In this document: positions 27,181 to 43,748 of the stretch, one piece after another
How the letters are laid out: every line of letters begins with the position of its first letter
How positions within the stretch are numbered: the stretch's first letter is position 1
DNA from: Apostichopus japonicus
Lineage: Eukaryota; Echinodermata; Holothuroidea; Aspidochirotida; Stichopodidae
Direction of reading: 5' to 3'
NCBI RefSeq assembly: GCF_037975245.1
Contig: NC_092569.1
Location: 8,957,001-9,021,000 of the forward strand
Length of the DNA: 64,000 bases
Program-made: the position numbers and the translations under genes
Notes under the pieces: generated by a model
Told to the model about the DNA's origin: nothing
The model's input: only the letters and a program-made list of their open reading frames with translations
Databases searched by the model: none

Positions 27181-30100
27181 CATACCACAATTTTACCATG
27201 GGTTTTATCACTTTATATTTTATCTTCACCATGGTTTAATCTCAAATTTTCTCTTTTTGTACTATGGTATTACCATATTTACCCTAATTCAACATAGTTT
27301 ACCGCTGTAAAATGAGTATAAATGTTTTTGCTGGAAACATATATTTCTTATGTAGGGTAATATATTATTGTATTCATGTACTTTATATCTGTTCGACCGA
27401 ACTTTCTTGCCATTCCTGGACTTGCCTTCATTTTAACATTCCGTCCTACTAATTTACCTCAAGTCTCTTCATAGTGTTTAAAAGCTCGTTTATGAAGTGG
27501 TTGTGCCATCACTTGCCACTATGTTTTGTTGTCTTGTTAATATTTTCTGACAGTTTTAATTCTCGAAGTTTTATGTATTACGAACAAGAAATAAATAACG
27601 AGACCAAAAAAAATGTGTTGTCATTCTTCCAAAAGAAAGTTCTCAGACCAAAAGTCCGGAGTCCCTCAAAGCTGACCTCATTGTGGTGTCAGATTGACAA
27701 CCGCTGTCTTTTCAGTGGGCGAACTAGAGCTTTGTCTGGGCACCCATATATGCCAACGTGCACTCTCAGGTGTCATATTTAATTGCCTGTTGTTTGGTGC
27801 TGACCGGCTAAGGTCAGCTTTCAACCATTTCACCCCACCTCTATACAGAAGATCCTGCGTATGTTCGCTGTGCCTTTATGCCACAACTGATATTGCCAGC
27901 CATTTGGTACGTATAATGACCCAGTTGTGCATGTTTTTTCCCGACACCATGTACTCTTGATTTAAATGTTACTCTGCCCACCTGCAGTAGCTTGTCACTG
28001 TATATACATGACTCACCCATTGATCATGAACTTATATGTTTACTTCGTGACCCATATTTCGTGTGGGAGCATTTTCGTACTCAAATTGAATTGGTATGGA
28101 GGATGAAAGTGCCTAGTGGATCTTTGTGGCCATGACAACTGTATATGACAGCAAAATTATTCTCTCAGATTGACTGGAAAGCTCAGACCAACCATGCAAA
28201 CCAGTTGTAAATATCTTTTGGAGTAAAGTAATAAAAATTGATTGAAATTTGTCAGAATGATATGCAGTCACTATCTGCACATATTTGATCCGAGTTCTGT
28301 CAGTTACCAGTTTGGTTATTATTTATTGTCAACAGTATAACCTGTGTGTTGCACAAAACTTCAGTTATGCTTGAAAATAACCCAGTAAATAGGCCCTCGT
28401 CCTATATAGACACAAGTGATGTCATAATGTGCGCAAGACGTCGTGAAAAAGTCATGAACGGATCTAGTTCATATCTCAAACGGCTCAAAGTCCGTAGCAA
28501 AAAATGTCATAATGCTCTCCACAGTGCAGTAAGGGTTAAATAGGGGGTCCTTTAGAGACCCCCTCATACTCCCCCACCACCAAAGTGTTACCACATCTAA
28601 TATAGAAGGCTTAATTAACTTACTGGGTTTGAATTTTGAGGTTAATTAGAGTTTGTTTTATCTTATTTGTGTGTAAATGTAACTTATAATGGTAATTTTT
28701 CCTTATAATGGTACTTTTTCCTTAAAAATTGTTACGAATATTACAACCTGTTCTACACCTGACACTTCATGGATGAATAGAAAGTTCACAACGGGTCATT
28801 CTCTTCCCATGTAATCCTATAGCGAGGGAGCTATGATAAAAATGAAAGCAGCTGAACATAAAGGTTATTAATGTTAGCAATCAACCTTTAAGTAGTAATT
28901 GGATATGCATCACTTTCCAGTTAATTACTATCATCTAATCTCAAGCTTTCTTTCCATAACATATTTTTCGTCTCGAGCCATTTCCGAATTGGGGACCATA
29001 AATCTTTTGATCATGCGCACAACGATTCGGGAGGACTAAGATGTTGTATTGTCCACGGGAGAATATCCATCTCCTTTGAGAAATGTTGGTGAAAGGGAGG
29101 GCGCTTGAAGCAAAATAAATACTGTTATATTTTGACATTTTTGAACAATCTAGAAGAATTTTCAACTCTTGAGGTTGTTACACATACATGTACATCGTCT
29201 ACGTTTATGAATTGCACACGGTGGGTTTTGTAATATTCTGTCTGCTGGTGTAGGGGGGGGGGGGCCTTTTCATATTTGTGTGTCGTGATAGGGGGAGCCT
29301 AAGGCCACCAAAATCTTACGTGGTCTTCCTTTGGTATCATAGCGGACCATATTTTCAAGGAAGGTTATACTCTGGTGAGGCATTCTTTCTCAATGCGTTT
29401 GGACATTAATAACGCATCATTTTATTAATATATATCCTCATAGATGGCAACGTATCAGTTGCTTTTATATTAAATAAATCAAAGTTTTTATTCTGATTTC
29501 TTAGAGTTGCAAGGAAATGGTAGAAATCAAGGACGCAGTATTTCGTTTAATTTCACGCCAGTTTAATTACAATTTTATGACACCTCTTCTGAAACCTAGA
29601 CTATAATCACTTTATAAAATGTACACACTCAGTTGTTACCAGTTATACAACGAAAACATATCAATTATATATAATCTTTCAACTTTATTAATTGGTAAAT
29701 AAATGGGAAGAGATAATTAAGGGATGAAAGACAAGTGGATCCCTCAGGTGGGAACACGTGACTCTTAGTAATGAGATGTGGCTAGTATATCTGGTAATGG
29801 TTTTGTACATCAATAGCCAAAATGAACACATGAAAAGTGATAGAAGGAAAACCTCGATATTCATAACAGAGAATATGATATCAATTTATGTAAATGATAA
29901 CTCGAAAAAGTTATAGTGCGAGATATTGACAGCAGACCACAAAGCTGTTATCGCCTTAATGAATTAAATTGACAACAGTCATACACGAAAGATCCAATGG
30001 CCAATGGTTTTGATTATCACGTGTTCCAGAGCAAGTTCTTCGATAACAAATTAAGAATGATAGTTTTTTTGTGTGGTCATTTTGGCTAAATCGTATTATA

Positions 30101-31280
30101 TGGTTCATGGGGAACAGCAGATTTTCTGGTCACTTTTTAATTCTTTATTAGCCATCCGCGAATCCTACGTTATGGAGTGGGTTAAATAGCAGTCTGAATA
30201 GTACCAATAATAGGAGCTTAAACTGCTAAAACTTTGAAAGCTTAATAAACTAAAAGCTTAAACTGCTTATGTGTACTGTTCTTGAGCGGAGTCTTCCATC
30301 ATTTCGGTGCTACTTGTTTGCGAAATAGGATATAAAAGCACTCCCTGGTTCACCATAGCTATGATGCAGTTATGATAGATGAGGTGCCTTCACTTTCCTC
30401 AGTATTTCTTGAGAAAGTTTTAAGATCCCGAGGAACACTCTCGTCCGTCTGAAGGGTAAGTTAGATGGTGCTCTTGGGAACAGGAATGTGTGAGACAAGA
30501 ACACGCCTCCCGCAGACGTTATTCGAAAAGAAAGGGCTTGATGTAAGTCGGTGTTCATCCACGATCGTCAAATGGATAGGTTTCAAATGAGCTACTGATA
30601 GTTATCTAACCTAGGAACTCACTGAACAATAAAAATTTATGTTAAACTCTTAGTCTTTTTGTAAGAATCCAGCGTTCTTCCATGTTTTGCTCTTCTTCAT
30701 TTGTTTCGCTGGTAAAACGGTTAGCTAAAGTAAAACTATCTCGCTAAAGGATTTACTGTAACAAAAGTGATCACAGTCCTACTTTCCATTTTTGCTTTCA
30801 AATATTTCCACGCAGAAATAAGTTACTATGATATCATACCATATTAAATATGGATCAGGGATCAAAGAATAGAGTGATACCTTCTGCTCAAATATACCTT
30901 ATTGCTCCATCCCCCCACCCCCCCCCCCCCGACAAAAATGTGATGATTTTACAACCAACATGCATGTAATCAGTCGGTTCATATCAAGGTATATACAAGT
31001 AATCTGTCGGTTCATATCAAGGTATACAAGAACATGTTTTTCTTAATATTTAGGCATGTACTGCGTAGCATATACGTCATCATCTATTTCGCCTACAGGG
31101 AGCATTACAGTGATGCAACATATTCTACAGCTAAATATCTGCAACGCTGGAATAGCTTAACAAACATTATATAGCCTCTCACTTTTTCTTTTCTCTATTT
31201 CTTGAACTGTGGCCTATGATTAAAAGGTTACCAATGTCACCCGTAAGAGTCAGTTATCTTCCCTGTGGCTGCTATTATCA
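27181..31280. other. intergenic, no gene firmly supported
   Basis: A plus-strand frame from ATG 27492 to 27782 encodes 96 residues with a hydrophobic start (MKWLCHHLPLCFVVLLIF) and several Cys, but nothing else supports it. A GGGGTC/GACCCC hairpin lies near 28542-28565. A 32-bp direct repeat (GTCGGTTCATATCAAGGTAT) occurs twice at 30970-31025. Poly-G or poly-C runs occur at about 29253 and 30910. Confidence 0.4.
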
Positions 31281-35090
<3,810 letters not shown>

Positions 35091-35391
35091 TCTGGAATAC
35101 AAGCAGTAAGAATAACTTCAACTTCATAAATATCCCCAACTCAAAATAGTTGGCTGAGTTCCCTTAATCTGCGATCTTTCTTTTTCTGTAAATAGCTCTC
35201 TTTAACGGCGACTAGTGATAAAGAGCATTACACATATATATATCACACACCATTGTTTTTGTAGACTAGAATCAATATATCGATATTATCATTCTTTTCC
35301 ACTAAGCTTTTTTTGGGGATATGCATGCACATATGTTATTGATGAATGGCTACAGCAATAACAGATAAATTCAACACGTACCTGTAAACCT

Positions 35392-35553
35392 TCCTAAGCC
35401 TGCAATCCCAGTAAGCTGGAAAAGATACTAACAATCTGAAAGCTTCCCTTGAATATCTCTTTGGTACTGCAGCACGTATACACTACAAGATTGAAACCAA
35501 TACCGTATATATCGTACACTTAAATGCGCGTGACAGAGGTGTTACAGTGGGAA
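35392..35553 (-). promoter_or_regulatory. probable 5' UTR exon of the MYND-DUF4470 gene
   Basis: On the minus strand GGTTTACAG is followed by donor GTACGTG near 35391. It would splice to the acceptor just before the ATG exon. The upper end is estimated from the TATA-like word at 35579-35587. Confidence 0.4.
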
Positions 35554-35562
35554 CATTAAACA

Positions 35563-35614
35563 ACGTTTATCAACGATCTATAAATAGACGTGGAATTTTC
35601 CCGACTTGCGCAAT
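35563..35614 (-). promoter_or_regulatory. putative promoter: C/EBP site, Rel-like site, TATA-like word, GATA-like motif
   Basis: Minus strand order: ATTGCGCAAGT (35614-35604), GGGAAAATTCC (a Rel/NF-kappaB-like word), CTATTTATA (35587-35579), then CGTTGATAAACGT (35575-35563). Three of these words are shared with the promoter region of the MS4A-like gene. Confidence 0.45.
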
Positions 35615-36270
35615 AGTTGAATAGTGCATTAGTAGGTTTCATTTTGCATGACTATGCATCATAATGAGTGGCGTGTGCAAGGGGGAAGGGGTACATGGTT
35701 CTCCAACTCCATGGTCAGGAGGGCAAAATTGTCAATTGCGATTTTTGTTTTACCTGCAGTCGGGGAAGAGTAAGACTATTTCGCCGTGCCCCAGGATGCC
35801 TTCACACTAAACAACATATTGTACTTGCGTTTAAACGTTATAATATGTTATGACATTTCTTGATCCGCCTCTGGTCTTTCCATAAAGATCCATGCTACTT
35901 CCTTAATCAGTGGATCAATGTCGAATTTGCGCCCAACCCGCCCCCAACCTCCCCACTGTACACACACACCTGAGACATGCTGCTCACGTCACTGACCATT
36001 ATCAGGCGCGTATCCAGGATTTTCAAACCCGGGGGGCGCGAATTACTATCTAAGCAGAGCGCCACCATCGGTTGGCGCGCAGCGTACAAGAAAATTTCTT
36101 GTTTTGAAACCCCCCCCCCCCCCAGATCACCGGAAACGGCACTTCTCGGGCTTGAAATGACCAACCAGATGTACATTTTTTGCCTGAGAACCAGGTATTT
36201 CCTAATAGTTTTTTTTCCCCATCCATAACCTTTTTGAAGTTTGTCAACCCGGCACACATCATGTTCGACC

Positions 36271-36459
36271 TATGTGAGCAGGTGTATGGCGTAGCTACTC
36301 GTACAGCTCAATCGAAATTCATGTGGACCTATAGCCAATGGACGACATTTCCATTTGAAGTGGACTCACAAAGCCTAGTGCAGGAATCATTATATATTTT
36401 TCTTGAGCAAAGTTGGATAAGAACAGACCCAGACAAAGAGCTGAAACATATATATACAT
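36271..36459. repeat. foreign segment inside copy C
   Basis: It is absent from copies A and B. Its right half matches 100-186, next to the MYND-DUF4470 pseudogene. The plus strand is open across it but I recognise no protein family. Confidence 0.6.
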
Positions 36460-37145
36460 CAGACGCGTATCCAGGATTTTCTAACCCGGGGGGCGCGAAT
36501 TACTATCTAAGCGGAGCGCCACCATCAGTTGGCGCGCAGCGTACAAGAAAATTTCTGGTTTTGATACCCCCCAGATCACCGGAAACGGCACTTCTCGGGC
36601 TTGAAATGAGCAACCAGATGTACACTTTTTGCCTGAGAACCAAGTATTTCCCAATAGTTTTTTTTCCATCCATAACCTTTTTGAAGATTGTCAACCCGGC
36701 ACACGTCATGTTCGACCTGATCGCATCTCCTGTTGGTCTTTGCTTTTGTAGGTGATTCTACGTCGCGGCCCACAATACCCGTCAGCCCCACTTTTCAAGG
36801 TTTTAAGCCCCATATTTGTTCAGAATTTGAAAATTCACATTTCTCGTGAATAAACTCACTTGAAAACATACCCATAATGTTGTACAAAATTTCATCTATG
36901 GACAACCAATATAGAAAAACTTCCTTGAACCCCTAACAGACCGGTCAAAATTGCACGAGTAGAGGAAGGTGTGATGCAGAATGTTGGTCAGAAATTTTCT
37001 AAAATTCAGACACAGTTAATTTATTGGTGTACAAACATTAAAACCTCTTATAACGGCTATTATAAAACTTGGTTGAAGGAAATGAAAAAATAGCAGATAT
37101 TTCCGAAAGCGAACACTACACACATAGGCGTAGGAGGCGCGGCGG

Positions 37146-37526
37146 CAGTGGCGGAGCTAGGGGTGTTGGTCAGGAGTGGCGAGAATGGTCTGTAGGACCG
37201 CTTTCGACACTATCTAAGCGGAGCGCCACCACTGGTTGGCGCGTAGCGTACAGAAAATTTTTGAACAAAGATACTCCCTAGATCGCCGGAAATGACCCTT
37301 TCCGGGCCTGGCTAATTTGCAGATAAACGAAGAATAAGGTGTCATCGCCAAATTACACGAACAAAATGTGACAAATGTCAATAAGTAGATGATAGCGCAA
37401 TAAAAAAAGTCAATAATCTAGAATAAGTAAAAAGTGGTAAAGAGCTGAAAAAGGCGCCAGCAGTCCATTTGAGTCCGTCAGGGGGGGGGGGGATCCACCC
37501 CCGACCGTATGGACGCTCCGCCACTG
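37146..37526. mobile_element. hAT MITE nested in copy C
   Basis: Ends CAGTGGCGGAGC and GCTCCGCCACTG with the perfect 8-bp duplication CGCGGCGG (37138-37145, 37527-37534). It is 381 bp, the same length and site as the MITE in copy A, so it was inserted before A and C separated. Confidence 0.92.
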
Positions 37527-38964
37527 CGCGGCGGGGGTGCAGCCCCTAATTCGCCATTACTAATGTAAAAGAGAGTTTTGACATAATTGGACCTCCATGC
37601 TTTTTATACATCTACATGAGACATGTCGTTGTTTACATTAGCATCCCGCGAAATACTGCGCAATTTGAACGGACCGTACGGTACATGATGGCATGCGATG
37701 TAATAACCGATGCTTGCTTATATGATATTGACATGAAAACGTTGAACGCGCGCTTCGCGCGCGAAAATTTTTGGTTATTTTTTCAGGCAAGTCGGACAGT
37801 TTTGAGGCTTTTCATCCTGGAACGCCATTTTCATGCTCACTGATATGATGTGATATCTGCTATTTGCGTTACAAATTTGAACAGGCGCGTAGCGAGGAAT
37901 TTGCCAAGGGAGGGGCGAAGCCTGTAGGCAAATTATCTAAGCGTAGCGCCACCATAGGTCGGCGCGAAGCGTACAAGAAAATTTTGGCCGAAAATGCCTC
38001 CCAGATCGCTGGAAATGGCACTACCCAGGACCATTTGTTAGCGCGAAGCGTACAAGCAAATTTTGGCGGAAAATGTCTCCCAGATCGCTGGAAATGACAC
38101 TTCCCAGGCCTTGTAAGTTGCCTCTAAGCACTTTCTATTTTGAAATTACTTAGCGATATCATTTAAAAAATGCTGAATGGGGTGGGGGGGGGCTGGCGGT
38201 CGCCCCCATCCCAAAATGCGTCATGTTCCCCGACGACACGGTCGAGTTCGAGACCAGCCACAGTTGGTTTCATAGCACAATTCTACACACGCGTTATGAT
38301 AGACCATATATAGTACATATATAGATCATTAGTGAGAGAGGAAAATGGAAACGTCAAAAAATGGAGTTGTCGGTGTAAGGGGTAGGGTGAGTCACACTTT
38401 TACGAAATCATTGATCCGTCACTGGCTACCCTTCAGCGCTGTAATGATGTCACTGTTCCTCTTTCTCTCCCCGGTGTCTTCGCGTTTTTCTTTTACTCCC
38501 TCCTTTTCTCCTTTTTCTCTCTTTCTTCTTTTTCTTTTCCCTTCCTTCCTCTCCTCCTCCTCTTTTTTCCCCTCTTTTTTCCTTTTTTCTTCTCTTTTTT
38601 TTTCTCTCCTCTTTTTCTTACCCGGGGGGCGCGCGCCCCCAACGCCCCCCCCTGGATACGCACCTGATTATTGCAACTTTCTGTACGACCCGGCCAGTAT
38701 AATATACATTAGTTAATAGAGAGGGTTTTACTGCTAGGCCTATGCAAAATAAGTTGAAGTAAGGCGCAGATAAATCGGCAAGTATAATCGACAATCACTA
38801 TAAATTATACGCATGCACTAAAGACAGGCGAGACCTTCATGCGATCCTGCTGTGTGGAGTGCTTGTTTTGTACTGACGGTTCTATACGGTGGCTGAAATA
38901 TGAATATTAACATCCCCACGAATTTCATAGCTGATATATATTCTTCAGTATAGTAAAGGCTTCA

Positions 38965-39012
38965 TAATTGACGCACCCCCGTAATTGACGCACCCCCGTA
39001 ATTGACGCACCT
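38965..39012. repeat. 17-bp tandem repeat, about 3 units
   Basis: TAATTGACGCACCCCCG repeats at 38965, 38982 and 38999, the last being partial. Confidence 0.9.
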
Positions 39013-39902
39013 TCAATTATTACTAGCAACGATACAGCAGGCCACCTAAACTTTTTGTAGTCAAGCAGAATTACATATTTCATGAGTTTGAATCCATTTC
39101 AGCTATTTGCTGACCAAATTGTGGTATTTTTACGTTTTTAACACCCTCCCCCCAGTTTTGCACGTTTTTTGGCCATTTGGAAATCACATCCTAAAAATAA
39201 CCAACATTACCTCAATATGATAACACTACTCTCTGGGACCTGATCTGTCGGAGCTTAGAGGCTCAGAGCATAGCAAACAGCATCTTAAGTCAATGGATGT
39301 ATACTAAGGCTTACACTACAGTTAGCTTATCGACTAATGTGTCAATTTAGGGGTATGAAAGAGCTTGACACGGCAGACATTTTGTGGTCAAATTCTGCTC
39401 AATTGTACGGTGCATAAGCATAGAACCTTAAATATTTTGAGATCATAACATTTCTGAGGAACTACACATATGAAAAACACATACAGTTGAGTGATTTGGA
39501 TTTTTCCTTGATAGACATCGTTGATCAAATCCTTAAGTGCGTCAATTATGAGCCCACCATGCTACTGTATATTTGAACTAATATTGTATGGCAAAACGAG
39601 TTACCATATATACGCATATGAACTACATATCCGGCTGTCATTTTGTCGAGTCACTTTCTCCCAGACACTGCATGGATGAGATGTTGTTTTCACTCAGAGG
39701 AGAAATTAATTGTGAATTACAAGAAATACAAATTGTATTGATATTATGTACTGACGGTTAAATGTGCAGATGGTTCAGATGCTACAGAGTAGCAAGGTTA
39801 CTTAATTGACGGTCGGAGGCTGTTTTTCTTCTCTATTATCATTGATGAGAGTTGAGACATATATAGAATAAAGAGGATTAAATCTAGCTGACTTCGTCTT
39901 TT

Positions 39903-40195
39903 CCGTCATTTTTGGATATCTTTAATTCGAATTCTTGATATCTCTAATTCAATTTTAGATATCTCGAATCCTTTTCTTGATATTTTGAATTCAATTTTGG
40001 ATATCTTGAATTTAGTTCGAGATATCTGAAATAATGCTTCCCTTTTTGACATCTTTAATTTATTTCTTGAAATCTTAAAATCAATTTGCGATATCGTAAA
40101 TAAATATCGATAATGCAATTTCTGATATCTCAAGCTGAATTGAAGATATCTGAAATAATTAGAGTTATCATCAATTTAACTCGAGATATCTGAAA
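39903..40195. repeat. degenerate GATATC-centred repeat
   Basis: The palindrome GATATC or a one-base variant recurs about ten times at roughly 20-30 bp spacing, separated by AATTCAATTTT-like words. The minus strand is open across most of it and would read as an Ile/Lys/Ser repeat, which I treat as a by-product. Confidence 0.8.
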
Positions 40196-42141
40196 TTAAT
40201 TGAACCTGAATAAATGTTAACATGGCGTTCAATACGCCCCTCCTAAAACTGTTTTCCCCACCACTGCCTTCCCTCACACAGAATTGCTGACGAGACTTAG
40301 TCAAGTAGATGGCCACATACGTAGACTTTGGTTGACATGAATGATGGGACCCCAGTAAAAATGATTTCATTCTCTACATCTCTTCATCATGTTTGTGAAC
40401 TCTTTCCGTGGTCATCATGAATTTTTCAATTCCAAAGGTGTTATCGATTGTTGCTAATTCGGAACAGACTCCATTCAATTTATCCCCAATGCTGAAAGTT
40501 CGATTGACACACCAAGTATGATACATCGGTTCCAACAGCCCACTTAGTTTATACAAAGGCATTCATGTTTGCATATAATCAGATTATTACGAATGGTTTA
40601 TAAATTAAACAGTTTTTACTAACAGCTCGTCAGGACCCATATAGTAAAACATGCAGTTCACGAACAACATTGCAGCTATATAAGGGCGCCAAACCCTGGC
40701 GTACGTCAGTACCTAGCTTTCAAAAACAAACAGCAATGGATTAGCCCAAGGTACAGTAACGTAACGTTTGCTGTGGTTACGCAAATGGTCATAATCGATA
40801 AAGCGGAGAATTGACTGTAGAAATATATGACAAAGGAAGTCGATACAGGTCTTTTATAGTTATTTACGTCTTTATTAAACCTAACAGGCGATGCCTACTG
40901 TAACATAAAGTCGTTGGATACAGTGGGATAGCTGACGTTATAAATACAGTTTTGCAATTCGCCTTTCTAAGACTGTAAGATGTGACCAAGAAAGGTTAGT
41001 TTAATGTAGCTTGTCTTTTAAACTGTTAACTCTTTCTGCCTCTTTGATAGTTGGGACGGTCAAGAATATATTACTTCACCAGTACTGTTGTTTAATCTTA
41101 ATGTCTTTGTTGCCATTAACGTATATCATATGCGTGTTGACTAGGCCTTCACAAACAGGTAATTAGTAGCTTTCGTTGGTCATTGGCATGTGATAATTAT
41201 TTTTACTCAATCATTGCGATAAATCGTTTCTTTCACAGAAACTCAGGCGTGAAGCCAGCCTTTGTGGTGAGAAGGGGTCGAAAGTCAAATTTTGCCCCCA
41301 TTCAGTTAAGAGTGAGCGAATTCTGATATGCTTGCGTTGATTGTCTTTCTATGACACAATATTTAACAAAATTACGAATTTTAGGGAGGGGAGGGGGCAA
41401 GATTATATTGTCTGAATTTTGCTCTGGATGATTTTCTCTGGGGATTTTGTTTCTAAAAAAATGCAAATTCTCTTTTCCATAATAACTGACTTTTGTATAG
41501 TACAACTTTCAAGTGTTACGTCCCATACGACTTTGCGTGCGTGTGTTACCAAGCTTAAAGGATTGAAGGGAGAGGCACAATCCATCATTCACCCTAGTGA
41601 CGACGGCCCGCATAGATTAACAATATCGAATATTTACAAATACATAATAGCACTGGCTAGGAGTACTGCACATGTATCTTACCGTCTCTATCGCATATTG
41701 ACTCAAATTGCTGAGATATGTTATGTTTTATACTTAAATACGACAAGTTCAACAAACAGCCAGACAATTCACGGAGCTTGACTTAGCCTACAGTTTCAAT
41801 TACTGTATCAAAGTTAACCCATGGAAAGCGCATAGGCTTAGCATGGCTTATGCAGGAAACCTCCCGAGAAGCAAATCACATCGTGCTATTGTATCATGGA
41901 TTATACCCCCCCCCCCCAGCAATGATACAGTCCGCAATTTGAACCCACGCCCCTCACTCTGGCTACACCACTGCATACACTGTATTGTCGTTTATGGCCA
42001 TTTAATACCCTCAAGGCATGGAAAACCTTTCCGTCAGATCTATAAAGCTTCTTTTATAGGGAAATAACCTTTGATTTTCATTATGCGTTAGCATATCCGT
42101 CCATAAGATGGTTGCATGATATCGTCATCCCGACCCTCAGC

Positions 42142-43748
42142 CAGGGACGTCGCTAAAGGGGGGGTGTGGGGGGGTGTCTCACCCCCCAATCTTGGTAAAA
42201 ATGACGATAGTTGGAAAATTTGAGTGCGACAGTCGGAATTTCCGACTGTCGGAATTTCCGACTGTCGCCAGCTTCAATTCGGAATTTCCGACTGTCGCGC
42301 TCTAATTTTTCTGACTGTCGCACTCTTATTTTCATATTTTCTTGTAAATTGTGAGTGACATAAAATTTTCGATCAAAATTGACCTTTAATCAGTCATATT
42401 TACCACGTTTTCCTCGTCACATTGAGAAATTGTATTTCGCGATCCTTATGCTCCACCATACAAAACTTCGTATGATTTTGAATACTCTAAAAAAAAAAAT
42501 ACAACGTTCGCCAGCTTCAATTCGGAAAATTTATATATTAATTTTGCTATTGGGTGGGTCGACCCTGTTGCAAGTTCAGAATATACCAGGGACGTAGCCA
42601 GGGGGAGCAGGGGAGCGACTGCTCCCCCCTTTGAGTGTCGAAAAAAATGTTTAAAAACTGTTGTAGTTTTTTTAGCATGGTATTTTGTCAATGCTCTTTT
42701 GATCCTGAATACTCGTCAGCTCCGTTAACTCGATTATAATCGTAACATGCAGGCCTACTGATTCAACTACTTACTTAGTTTGGCAGATGCAATTAGATAA
42801 ATTTAGCCTATTTCAAACCTACAGTTGGCCACTGCGTAATAAAATACATATTGCCTACCTAACCTCACTCGATGGAATGTCACGAACCGTATGCACAACG
42901 ACGACAAGTTCGTTCTCATCCGTTCTATGATTCGTCCTTAGTTGTTGCACGAACAGCATGTTATGAAGCTAAGCTAACAATCGTACGTGATACGCACTTC
43001 CTATAAATAATTATTACACTGTTAAGACACGGAGATAACGATATTTTTTAAGCCACTGCAAATCTGGCTGTCTTACAAAATATGAAAGTTTATATTGTCC
43101 ATCAATTAAGTTCGTCAAATGTATATATTTAAGTCCAGACATTGGACAATAAACGAGAATCATCCTTCTGGAAAAATTGTAAAAGAGCACTATGTTTGTC
43201 TTTCTGATATATTATGTAAAAGAACATGTAAAAGAATTCAAACAGGAAACAAAATCTGCTGATAATATGATATCATATGATAATGATGAAACTGGCAACA
43301 AATTGGACCAGATCGCATCTAAGGACCTTCAATTGTTCAAAAAAATCTCAAAGGGGGAGGGGGACACCCCCTCCCCGTAGACCCCTCCCCCATATCAATC
43401 GCAAAAAGTGCTTCCCTTTTCAAATTCCTGGCTACGACGTTGGGATATACATTGTCTCTATGGTATACAATTAAAACACTTAATGCTAATCTACGGAAGT
43501 TTAAAAGTGCCATCAACATAAGCAAAAACTTGCCCCATAAGGTACAAATGTATTGAAAAAAGTTCGGAACAAAAGTGCAGTCGCGAAAGATGGGGTGTCT
43601 GACTGACACTGACCGTATCGTTGACGATGAGTGCGGGGGGGGGGGTACAAGGCAGCAGTCGGAATTTTCTGACTCCAAAACCCATCCAGTTGGAATTTCA
43701 GCCACTACACCCCCCCCCCCCAATCATCAGGCCTTAGCTACGTCCCTG
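42142..43748 (+). mobile_element. hAT-like non-autonomous transposon with nested element
   Basis: Ends CAGGGACGTCGCTAAAGG and CCTTAGCTACGTCCCTG with the perfect 8-bp duplication CCCTCAGC (42134-42141, 43749-43756). The left subterminal region has short repeats of GGAATTTCCGACTGTCG. A diverged inverted relative lies at 47952-50131. No transposase frame is seen. Confidence 0.92.
42587..43442. mobile_element. nested hAT-like element
   Basis: Left end CAGGGACGTAGCCAGG. The right end CCTGGCTACGACGTTG is a decayed inverted match. Flanks GAATATAC (42579-42586) and GGATATAC (43443-43450) are a one-mismatch 8-bp duplication. Its ends resemble those of its host element. Confidence 0.78.

Larger units (their letters stand above)
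36003..38666 (+). mobile_element. non-autonomous hAT-like transposon, copy C (composite)
   Basis: Outer ends CAGGCGCGTATCCAGG and CCTGGATACGCACCTG carry a perfect 5-bp duplication ATTAT (35998-36002, 38667-38671). The 5' end occurs twice: a first partial copy at 36003-36270 and a second from 36460. Between them sits a foreign segment (36271-36459) also found at 87-186. It contains the reiterated internal module several times (about 36050, 36500, 37210, 37935, 38040), a nested MITE and a polypyrimidine tract at about 38500-38620. Confidence 0.88.
38667..42141. other. intergenic, simple repeats, no gene supported
   Basis: Contains the 17-bp and GATATC repeats listed separately. Open frames on either strand (for example 40374-40562 minus and 41419-41781 plus) lack splice or family support. 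A poly-C run lies at about 41888. Confidence 0.45.

Noticed and set aside
35645-35875. Possible hAT element beginning GTGGCGTGTGCAAGGGGG
   Set aside because: The supposed right end (CTTGATCCGCCTC) is not an inverted match and no target duplication was found.
36180-36755. 191-residue plus-strand open frame
   Set aside because: It runs across two transposon termini and the foreign segment in copy C, with no family match.
41419-41781. 120-residue plus-strand open frame
   Set aside because: Composition is unremarkable, with no ATG at the frame start and no recognisable family or splice support.
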